Shown: piece after piece, positions 1 through 5,549 of the stretch | How the letters are laid out: the number at the start of each line of letters is the position of its first letter | Position numbering within the stretch: the stretch's first letter is position 1 | Source of the DNA: Prolixibacteraceae bacterium | Lineage (GTDB): Bacteria; Bacteroidota; Bacteroidia; Bacteroidales; Prolixibacteraceae | Assembly: GCA_003457135.1 (NCBI GenBank) | Contig: DMSQ01000048.1 | Span: 1 to 5,549 of the forward strand | Length of the DNA stretch: 5,549 nt | Direction: 5' to 3' | Notes under the pieces: generated by a model | What the model was told of the DNA's origin: nothing | Seen by the model: the letters and a program-made list of their open reading frames with translations, nothing else | The model's database searches: none | Translations under genes and position numbers: made by a program

Positions 1-62
1 TCCTTTTTGATCCAAAATTATATCCGTTCAACCAAAGGAAAAACATGGAGGCGGTGGGGTGA
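1..62 (+). CDS. C-terminal end of an upstream protein (partial), possibly the front part of a split acyltransferase
   Basis: The frame with codons starting at position 3 is open from the window edge to a TGA at 60-62. It reads LFDPKLYPFNQRKNMEAVG before the stop. Its last bases overlap the GTG start of the next frame (GTGA, 59-62), the usual geometry of translationally coupled genes. Only about 19 residues are visible, so no family can be assigned from this piece alone. The alternative is that it is not the true end of a protein: one extra base in the G run at 56-59 would continue it directly into the acyltransferase-like frame that starts at 59. The polar Asp-Pro/Tyr-Pro segment would fit a loop just before that protein's first membrane helix. 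This is inference from a short stretch; the protein's start lies outside the window. Confidence 0.5.
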   Translation, partial: LFDPKLYPFNQRKNMEAVG

Positions 63-928
63 ATACCTACTTTCAGTTTCTTTGGCCATTGACCCACATT
101 TGTATCGCCATATTGTTGGTAATTATTGGTAAAGCAATCTCTGCTATTGCTGTAAAAATAAAACCATTGGCTTCATTGTTGCTTTTTATCGGCGGCATTT
201 CGGTTTATCTTTTTGCAATCCATGGGTTCATGCGTTGGCCCTTTGTGTATATTATTAACATGAATCAGAACAAGTTTTGGATTGCGCCTTTCATGCTGTT
301 GCTCTTTTTAACCCTGAGTATTTCAACGGCCTGGATTTTTACAAAAACTGAAGGCTTCTGGCGCCAAAAACTTTCAGTACCAAAAAGAACATTTTCAAAA
401 GTTGCTTTTACGATTAGCCTTATTACATTACCAGCCATTTTGCTAATATGGAGATACGATTGGCACTTTCAGAAATTAACCCCACACAATCCGATCAACC
501 TTTTGAATAATCTTGACGAATCAAACGATACAACCAGGCTAGATGTAAAGGATTATAGCACTACAAACGGTGAAAAGGTTATTTGGTTAAGATCTGGATT
601 GACTAATAGCCATATCGAAGGTTTTAAAATACCACCTGAAAAACTGATTGGTTCAACCCGGTTGCTAATTAGCAGCCAAGTTTTGTTCGACTCTATACCG
701 GATGTGTGTTGGTTGATTGCAACAAGTTATCTGGGAGAAATACGTATGACTAAACACAGTGTAAAACTGAATACTACTCAAACCAAACCAAATCATTGGC
801 AACTGCTCGAACTTATTATCGATCTGCAAGCCCCTTTGGTCATTCGCAAGGAATTTTTTCAGATTAATTTTTATGCGAAAACCAATGGCAATGTATATAT
901 CGATCAAATTCAGGTTAAACTGGAATGA
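59..928 (+). CDS. Acyltransferase family 3-like C-terminal membrane region fused to a beta-sandwich domain
   Basis: The protein has 289 residues, starting at GTG 59 with a GGAGG run at 47-51 seven bases upstream. No ATG precedes it in frame after the stop at 8-10. Predicted membrane helices lie near residues 8-26, 35-56, 73-94 and 113-131. Residues 45-62 (GGISVYLFAIHGFMRWPF) resemble the late-helix 'G-x-I-S-x-x-x-F-x-x-H' signature of acyltransferase family 3, inner-membrane enzymes that O-acylate glycans. That family normally has about ten helices, so only its C-terminal part is here; the N-terminal catalytic His/Arg region is absent. Residues 145-289 are soluble, beta-rich and end in NVYIDQIQV, like jelly-roll carbohydrate-binding modules; this would lie outside the membrane. 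The protein is either the back half of a frameshifted acyltransferase or a coupled small membrane protein. Family assignment is moderate; intact function is doubtful. Confidence 0.7.
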   Translation: MNTYFQFLWPLTHICIAILLVIIGKAISAIAVKIKPLASLLLFIGGISVYLFAIHGFMRWPFVYIINMNQNKFWIAPFMLLLFLTLSISTAWIFTKTEGFWRQKLSVPKRTFSKVAFTISLITLPAILLIWRYDWHFQKLTPHNPINLLNNLDESNDTTRLDVKDYSTTNGEKVIWLRSGLTNSHIEGFKIPPEKLIGSTRLLISSQVLFDSIPDVCWLIATSYLGEIRMTKHSVKLNTTQTKPNHWQLLELIIDLQAPLVIRKEFFQINFYAKTNGNVYIDQIQVKLE

Positions 929-987
929 GCACAATTTCTGAATTTAATACTTGCTGCAAGGCTTGTGCATCCAGCAGAATTTCAGCA

Positions 988-2703
988 CTATTCGTCCTTT
1001 AGTATTTCTAAAAAGTGATAGAATGATTTTTTAGAAATACTCCAGTCCGGTGGTTCTATATCGCCCCAGGCTTTTGGAGTGTCTGACATGTTGAAATAGT
1101 TAACTCCAACTATTTGAGGATTTTCGCGAATGACTTTAGCTGCGCCCTCCAACCAATTTGTTTTATATTCTTCAGGACCTTTTACCCCAAACTCTGTAAT
1201 AAAAATCGGTTTGTCTATAAATCGCATGCGCCAATATTTGCGGTTAAAGATGGTTGAAAAAGATTCCTGCCGATTGGGATCTGTTATATTTTTATCGGGC
1301 AAGCCATATATGGCCACACTGACATAATCAACTACATCGTTTCCCGGCCACCATTCTAAAGAACCTCTGTCGCCTGCCGGCCCCCAAATCCTCTTAATAT
1401 TTGGTGGAAGTGGATTTTTAAAATTCATAAAATACCGGAATGATTTAATATAAGTTACCGGATCTTGACTTTGCCATGGATAACGTGTCACGGGGATTTC
1501 CATTTCATGAGCATATCGTAAATACACTTTTCGGTTGGTACTTTGAATAATCGTATATAACTGCATGATTTCCTGATCGTATTTCCCCTCTGTTACATGT
1601 TGAAGTACTTGCCGATCGGATTCCTCAATTGGCTCACTGAAAGGTTCAAAAGTTACAATAACATCATGATCTCGTTCTATCACTTTATTGAAATTGCTTT
1701 GGAAAGTTCCATCTAATATATCATCAAAATGTGTAAAAAGATGTTCAACCGTTACTGGCTTTTCTTCATTTAACAACGATTGTGGATCGTACAGCCCAAT
1801 TTCAATTTTTCTTTTTAGATTAGTTTCGAATTTAGTTACTGGCCTTATGAAATTATCAGCAGAATATATCATGTTCCTTTCTTGTTCAATCTTCTGTGAA
1901 ATGACCGAAACTAGTTGGTTATTAATAGAATCATTGATTATCTGGTTCGATCCCAAAACAAAAATTGGTTTGTCAATAAACCTCAGGCGGTGCAGTCTCC
2001 TGAATAAATCATACGCCACAGTATAGTCTTTTGGGTATTTTAATATGGGGATTTCAGAATTGCTCTTTAAGGTAATTGAGGCAGCATCAACCAAAGTGTC
2101 GCCAGGATAATATTCCAACTCACCCGGATAACCAGCGGGGCCCCAGATTTGCTTAACCTGCGGAGCGTAGATACTGCACAAACCTGCAAAATGACGAAAA
2201 GCATCAATATATCCGGGGCCATACCGTTGCCACGGAAAACTATTTCCTGGCACTTCCATCTCTGGATTAAACCGGAAATATACATTTGGCCTTGTTCCGA
2301 TAAACTGGGTACATAATTCCTTAATTACCTGGTCGTACCTGCCTTTTACAACGTCTTTAATTGGACTATTTATACGAGTTGGGGCGATATACTTTCCCCA
2401 CGTTTCAACTGAAATCATCAAAGGGATACTATCGTCAATTTGACTAATCATTGTTCTGTCAAGCTTCAGGTGATCAACATTGGCAAGTTTTACAGTAAAA
2501 TGATGAAACGACTTAATTATCTGATTGGTTGCACCGGGCCGAAATGAAAATACAGCCAGTACCGGCGTTGATTGGTTTGCTTCAAGAGTATTAGACTTTG
2601 TCTGTGCAAGCAAATAATGAACAACATGATAACGTTTAATCCCATACAATAAAATTAAGATTACGCCACAAAAAACGAGCACATATATAATCCCTTTTTT
2701 CAT
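988..2703 (-). CDS. Membrane-anchored protein with tandem GH26-like glycosidase modules, first one degenerate
   Basis: Start chosen at ATG 2703 (571 residues), because MKKG followed by a hydrophobic segment (residues 4-22) makes a clean signal anchor; an in-frame GTG at 2760 would add 19 residues. Two homologous modules follow, about 252-253 residues apart (roughly 47-261 and 303-569). Both contain R-x-x-x-E-M-E-x-P with PWQ a few residues later, WGPAG, and RFIDKPIF. In GH26 (beta-mannanases and related endo-beta-glycanases) the acid/base Glu follows a His and the nucleophile Glu sits in an E-F-G motif. Module 2 has both: His399-Glu400 and Glu504 in ITEFG. Module 1 keeps Glu148 but has Pro147 in place of His and Gly251 in place of the nucleophile. 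It is probably a binding or structural module. The protein should face the periplasm. Placed after the sulfatase-superfamily gene, it may trim or bind an exported polysaccharide. The fold is well supported; the substrate is unknown. Confidence 0.85.
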   Translation of the reverse strand: MKKGIIYVLVFCGVILILLYGIKRYHVVHYLLAQTKSNTLEANQSTPVLAVFSFRPGATNQIIKSFHHFTVKLANVDHLKLDRTMISQIDDSIPLMISVETWGKYIAPTRINSPIKDVVKGRYDQVIKELCTQFIGTRPNVYFRFNPEMEVPGNSFPWQRYGPGYIDAFRHFAGLCSIYAPQVKQIWGPAGYPGELEYYPGDTLVDAASITLKSNSEIPILKYPKDYTVAYDLFRRLHRLRFIDKPIFVLGSNQIINDSINNQLVSVISQKIEQERNMIYSADNFIRPVTKFETNLKRKIEIGLYDPQSLLNEEKPVTVEHLFTHFDDILDGTFQSNFNKVIERDHDVIVTFEPFSEPIEESDRQVLQHVTEGKYDQEIMQLYTIIQSTNRKVYLRYAHEMEIPVTRYPWQSQDPVTYIKSFRYFMNFKNPLPPNIKRIWGPAGDRGSLEWWPGNDVVDYVSVAIYGLPDKNITDPNRQESFSTIFNRKYWRMRFIDKPIFITEFGVKGPEEYKTNWLEGAAKVIRENPQIVGVNYFNMSDTPKAWGDIEPPDWSISKKSFYHFLEILKDE

Positions 2704-2783
2704 ATCGGTATGATTAACGATGAATATATTTCTTAATCCTGAAAGTAATTCTACGAACACCTTTTAAGCGCTGCTTACCATTC

Positions 2784-5291
2784 TCATTCTTTTCTCTTTA
2801 GTATTCCCTTTACGAATTTATCCTGAAATTGTGCCCAGGCAGCTATACGATTCCGGGCTTGAACGATTTCTTCCTTTGACAATTGTTGATACAAGTTTGT
2901 TTTTTCTTTTGGATCGCTTTTTAGATCATATACTTCAACTGTATTCTGGCTTTCATTAAAAATATATTTCATGTTGTTTTTACGGTAGCCAAAAAGATAA
3001 TCAGACCAAGGCGCGAAGAAAAACGACTCGTTTGAATAGGTACTTAAAAGATCACGCCCTTGCCATATTTGAGGGATATCGGCATCAACAACAGATAACA
3101 CAGTAGTTGCAAGGTCTTTCATTCCGGCAACATCGCTTTTTCGTTCGCCATGAAATAAGGTGGAATTAATGAAATAAAGCGGCACTTTTAGATTTTCCTC
3201 GTAAATGGCAGTTCCATGACCATATTGCTGGTGCTGACCAAATGCCTCTCCATGATCGCCCACTACCACAACCAAGGTTGTTGAAGTTAATTTCCGTTCT
3301 TCAAGGGCCTGCATAACTTTCCCGATGAGTTCATCGTTGTGCTTCATGCAATTGAGATAGCGGTTATAACTGAAATTTGAAACGCCAAAATCTTCTTCTT
3401 TTTGAGCGAAATAATAAGGATAGTGGCCTTGAACGGTCCATATCATAGAAAAAAAGTTTTGTGTAATATCTTCATCCAGCCACGATGTCAAACAATTGGC
3501 AAGACATAAGTCGTCGATTCCATTAAGTTCTTCGAATTTGATATTCTGGAATTGTTCAGAGCATTGAATAGTGGAAAAATCTTCAATCCTGTCAAATCCC
3601 CGATGAGTCAAAAACTGTTTGCAATTTTGGAACCTTAAATCAGCAGAGGAAAAAAAAGAAGTTCGATACCCCATATTTTTTAATACTGAAGAAATGGTAG
3701 GATAATTAACATCCGGAGCTTCCTGTGTGAGACTTTTATAAGATAAATATGGATACATCGAACCTAAAATTGATGCAAGTGACAGATTAGTTGCCGGTGC
3801 ATGGGCATACATCTGATCAAACATCAATGCCTGATCAGCAAACTTATTCAGGTTTGGGCTTAACTGATATGTACCCCCATAGCCGTCGAAATAAGAAGCG
3901 CCTGCTGATTCCAAAATAATAAACAATACATTCCTGACATTGTGATCCTTTAATGATATAAAGGATGTTTCTAATTTCTCACACTGTGCCGGATTGAATG
4001 CCTCCTGTTCATCTGGAATTTTAGCAGAGAAAAACGAAGAATTTGATTCAGCATTAAGTATTGAATATACCATGTATGTAATTGCATTTTCAGATTGTCC
4101 TTTCGTCCAGGTAACTCTGGTTTTTTGAGCTTTCACACTCAGAAAGGCCAATCCCAATCCAGAAATCAAATAGGTTATGATTATTAGTCGTTTATTTAAA
4201 ATCAACAGCCTGTAAATACGGTGTAAAATATTAGATAAAAGCAGCATGGAAAAGCAAATTGCCATTAAATTAAGCACAATACTCACCGATAAGTTTTCAA
4301 GTAAAGCAGTTTTTGCTTCATTACTGCCAAGAAAACCGGAGTAATAAAGCCACTGATAGTTAAACGGTTTTCCAAGAAAAATAACAGTTGTAATATTCGT
4401 AAAAGCAATCAGTGTTAATAATATAGCGAAAAAAGTAAATACTCCCAAAAGCCATTTCCTGATTTGAGTATTTTTTATCAAAAGGAGGATTAGTAAAAAT
4501 ACGATTACAAGGCCAGTCACAAAAAGAAAATCGCTCACGCTTCCCCTAATAATTTTTGCAACGTTACTATAATCATGGAAAATTTTCATTAGTCCGACGT
4601 TGATAATTTCGGAGCGGGCAAGTGCATGAAAACCAAATAAACTAACGCCCAGAAACAGAATTTTTTCAGCGATGGAGGAAGGATTGTTTTTTGTAATCCA
4701 TTTTTTATCAAACCAATTCAATGCCAAATAAACAGCAATTAAAAGCAATAAGATCAACCAACCTTTGGAGATTATACGAGACTCTTTTTTAGACTCTGTT
4801 ATTTCATAATTCGCATTCTTATAAATCGGAGCATCATTGGTAACCATTATTTTCCCACTTGATTGAAGGTCCCAAAAATCCTGATATGCCCCTTGCTTGT
4901 TTTTTGTAATCCAGAAATTAAACTGAATATTGGAACCTATTGGTATTCTTAATCGAACTCTAAAAGTATCTCCCGAAGTCTGCATTGGGAGGTACAATAA
5001 ATTTTTCATCAGAACAGTACTGTCATTCCAGGTTACAGCTTCCTCCAAAGGATAATTATCAGTTCTCCAGGCCAGAAAAACAGTACCAGATTGGGGTGCA
5101 TAATAGTTAAATTCCTTTTCAATAAATGTTATTGCAGAATGTTTAGCCGAGTCAATAAGAGGGGTATTTGATAATTTCTTAATTGATAAGTTATTCCCAT
5201 TAATTTCTTTCTTATCATTAGAAGTAGCTTCAACATAGATTCCAATGAAGAATAAGAATAGAGTTAGAAATATGTTTATAATTCTTTTCAT
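2784..5291 (-). CDS. Polytopic sulfatase/LTA-synthase superfamily enzyme with N-terminal beta-sandwich domain
   Basis: The protein has 835 residues from ATG 5291. A signal peptide (1-22, likely cut after VEA) precedes a beta-rich domain at about 57-151 resembling glycan-binding E-set/CBM folds. Six membrane helices follow (about 177-194, 209-226, 252-272, 280-306, 333-354, 367-386), then a catalytic domain from about 450. An even helix count puts both soluble domains in the periplasm. Alkaline-phosphatase-superfamily residues are visible: Glu461 (IILESAG), Thr501 at the nucleophile position, His623 (QGHYPY), Asp679-His680 (VVGDHGE) and His692 (YGHGT), plus the sulfatase-like ending VYDLKSDPKEKTNL. 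A Thr nucleophile cannot become formylglycine, so hydrolysis of sulfate esters by the classical mechanism is unlikely. Phosphoglycerol or phosphoethanolamine transfer, as in LtaS or EptA, is more plausible. It probably leads the operon with the GH26-like gene. Superfamily is near certain; donor and acceptor are unknown. Confidence 0.9.
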   Translation of the reverse strand: MKRIINIFLTLFLFFIGIYVEATSNDKKEINGNNLSIKKLSNTPLIDSAKHSAITFIEKEFNYYAPQSGTVFLAWRTDNYPLEEAVTWNDSTVLMKNLLYLPMQTSGDTFRVRLRIPIGSNIQFNFWITKNKQGAYQDFWDLQSSGKIMVTNDAPIYKNANYEITESKKESRIISKGWLILLLLIAVYLALNWFDKKWITKNNPSSIAEKILFLGVSLFGFHALARSEIINVGLMKIFHDYSNVAKIIRGSVSDFLFVTGLVIVFLLILLLIKNTQIRKWLLGVFTFFAILLTLIAFTNITTVIFLGKPFNYQWLYYSGFLGSNEAKTALLENLSVSIVLNLMAICFSMLLLSNILHRIYRLLILNKRLIIITYLISGLGLAFLSVKAQKTRVTWTKGQSENAITYMVYSILNAESNSSFFSAKIPDEQEAFNPAQCEKLETSFISLKDHNVRNVLFIILESAGASYFDGYGGTYQLSPNLNKFADQALMFDQMYAHAPATNLSLASILGSMYPYLSYKSLTQEAPDVNYPTISSVLKNMGYRTSFFSSADLRFQNCKQFLTHRGFDRIEDFSTIQCSEQFQNIKFEELNGIDDLCLANCLTSWLDEDITQNFFSMIWTVQGHYPYYFAQKEEDFGVSNFSYNRYLNCMKHNDELIGKVMQALEERKLTSTTLVVVVGDHGEAFGQHQQYGHGTAIYEENLKVPLYFINSTLFHGERKSDVAGMKDLATTVLSVVDADIPQIWQGRDLLSTYSNESFFFAPWSDYLFGYRKNNMKYIFNESQNTVEVYDLKSDPKEKTNLYQQLSKEEIVQARNRIAAWAQFQDKFVKGILKRKE

Positions 5292-5318
5292 CTCTAAATT
5301 TCTGTAGTTAACTTCTAG

Positions 5319-5341
5319 CCAATATTTCAGAAAATCATTGG
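5319..5341 (-). promoter_or_regulatory. Hairpin in the leader of the sulfatase-superfamily gene
   Basis: CCAAT (5319-5323) pairs with ATTGG (5337-5341) and ATTT (5324-5327) with AAAT (5332-5335), leaving a 4-base loop and one bulged base. This gives nine base pairs about 28 bases before the ATG at 5291. No T run follows it on the minus strand, so it is not an intrinsic terminator. It could be a 5'-UTR structure or an operator dyad. In AT-rich DNA such a repeat can also occur by chance. Confidence 0.3.
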
Positions 5342-5343
5342 TA

Positions 5344-5351
5344 TAAATATA
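5344..5351 (-). promoter_or_regulatory. Weak candidate -7 element for the minus-strand operon
   Basis: Read on the minus strand this is TATATTTA, one base from the Bacteroidota -7 consensus TAnnTTTG. It lies about 53-60 bases upstream of the ATG at 5291. A TTG at the expected -33 distance is not present; the nearest (in CATTGC, complement of 5384-5389) is about 33 bases away. It is listed only because it is the best match I saw in the leader. Confidence 0.15.
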
Positions 5352-5388
5352 CGTTTTACTTTTAAATTAACTATAAAGCACGTTGCAA

Positions 5389-5425
5389 TGAAGGTTTTGG
5401 ATGAATCCTTCACAGTTTGTTGAAG
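5389..5425 (-). repeat. Three-part inverted repeat that can form two exclusive hairpins
   Basis: On the minus strand the order is CTTCA (5425-5421), TGAAGG (5412-5407), CCTTCA (5394-5389). The middle segment can pair either with the first (5 bp, 8-base loop) or with the last (6 bp, 12-base spacer), but not both. That is the layout of an attenuator-like leader, though neither hairpin is followed by a T run in the minus direction. On the plus strand the 5408-5425 hairpin is followed by seven Ts (5426-5432), which would look like a weak terminator for transcription coming from the left. Stems are short, so chance is a real alternative. Confidence 0.3.
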
Positions 5426-5488
5426 TTTTTTTGTGAGGAGTTTTCAGCAACTCAAAACACTCATGGAAGGAATATATTTAATAGGCAT

Positions 5489-5521
5489 AAAAAAACCTCC
5501 ATCCCAGTAAAGGAATGGAGG
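5489..5521 (-). terminator. Intrinsic terminator of the rRNA operon
   Basis: CCTCCAT (5496-5502) pairs with ATGGAGG (5515-5521). The stem extends past one mismatch by two further G-C pairs and closes on a 6-base loop. On the minus strand it is followed immediately by seven Ts (complement of 5489-5495). It starts about 11 bases after the 5S rRNA 3' end, so it closes that transcript and separates it from the sulfatase-superfamily gene about 200 bases further on. Confidence 0.9.
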
Positions 5522-5532
5522 AATTTAAGAAT

Positions 5533-5549
5533 GGCGACGACCTACTCTC
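5533..5549 (-). rRNA. rrf: 5S ribosomal RNA, 3' end only (partial)
   Basis: The complement of the last bases reads GAGAGTAGGTCGTCGCC, the characteristic 3' end of 5S rRNA in Bacteroidota. The GUCGCC end would pair with the 5' end in helix I, which lies beyond the window. An intrinsic terminator directly downstream supports the call. The rest of the 5S gene, and presumably 23S and 16S upstream of it, should continue off the right edge on the minus strand. The exact mature 3' end (5532 or 5533) cannot be set from sequence alone. Confidence 0.88.

Noticed and set aside
665..934. Minus-strand open frame opposite the end of the acyltransferase-like gene
   Set aside because: It lies wholly within a convincing plus-strand gene, has no recognisable domain, and its product looks like antisense translation.
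929..987. Nested inverted repeats in the convergent gap (GCACAA/TTGTGC, CTGAA/TTCAG, TGCTG/CAGCA), possible bidirectional terminator
   Set aside because: The repeats compete with one another, loops are long, and no T run follows on either strand, so I do not call a terminator.
1130..2026. Plus-strand open frames opposite the GH26-like gene
   Set aside because: They mirror the conserved glycosidase codons on the other strand and show no signal peptide, domain or start context.
2784..5291. Annotation as a classical arylsulfatase
   Set aside because: The C/S-x-P-x-R formylglycine motif is missing, with Thr at the nucleophile position, and the protein has six membrane helices before the catalytic domain.
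5408..5432. Plus-strand hairpin CTTCA/TGAAG followed by seven Ts, possible plus-strand terminator
   Set aside because: Stem is only 5 bp and no plus-strand gene ends nearby; recorded only as part of the leader repeat.
1..5549. CRISPR array, insertion sequence, integron or prophage
   Set aside because: No regularly spaced repeats, terminal inverted repeats, transposase, integrase or phage-like genes were visible.

Overview
The window most likely comes from a member of the Bacteroidota. It is AT-rich, the genes lack strong Shine-Dalgarno sites apart from one chance-looking purine run, and the right edge matches the 3' end of a Bacteroidota-type 5S rRNA. Assignment below phylum is not supported by what is visible.

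Layout, left to right. (1) Positions 1-62 hold the 3' end of a plus-strand reading frame whose stop overlaps the GTG start of the next one. (2) Positions 59-928 (+) encode a membrane protein. Its first ~95 residues look like the C-terminal helices of an acyltransferase family 3 (OafA-like O-acyltransferase) protein, and its last ~140 residues look like a beta-sandwich carbohydrate-binding-like domain. The two plus-strand pieces may be one acyltransferase split by a one-base shift near position 56-59. (3) A 59-bp convergent gap follows. (4) Positions 988-2703 (-) encode a membrane-anchored protein with two tandem GH26-type glycosidase modules. The second keeps both catalytic glutamates and the first has lost its nucleophile. 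(5) Positions 2784-5291 (-) encode a signal peptide, a beta-sandwich domain, about six membrane helices and a periplasmic sulfatase/LtaS-superfamily catalytic domain with a threonine at the nucleophile position. (6) Positions 5292-5488 are a non-coding leader with inverted repeats. (7) Positions 5489-5549 carry the terminator and the last bases of a 5S rRNA gene on the minus strand, so an rRNA operon lies just beyond the right edge and reads toward these genes.

The two minus-strand genes are close together and probably co-transcribed: first the sulfatase-superfamily enzyme, then the GH26-like protein. With the acyltransferase facing them, every protein gene here is a predicted envelope protein that could act on a glycan: O-acylation, transfer or removal of a charged group, and glycoside cleavage or binding. 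The most economical reading is the edge of a locus that makes or decorates a secreted or surface polysaccharide. The polymer and the exact reactions cannot be read from the sequence.
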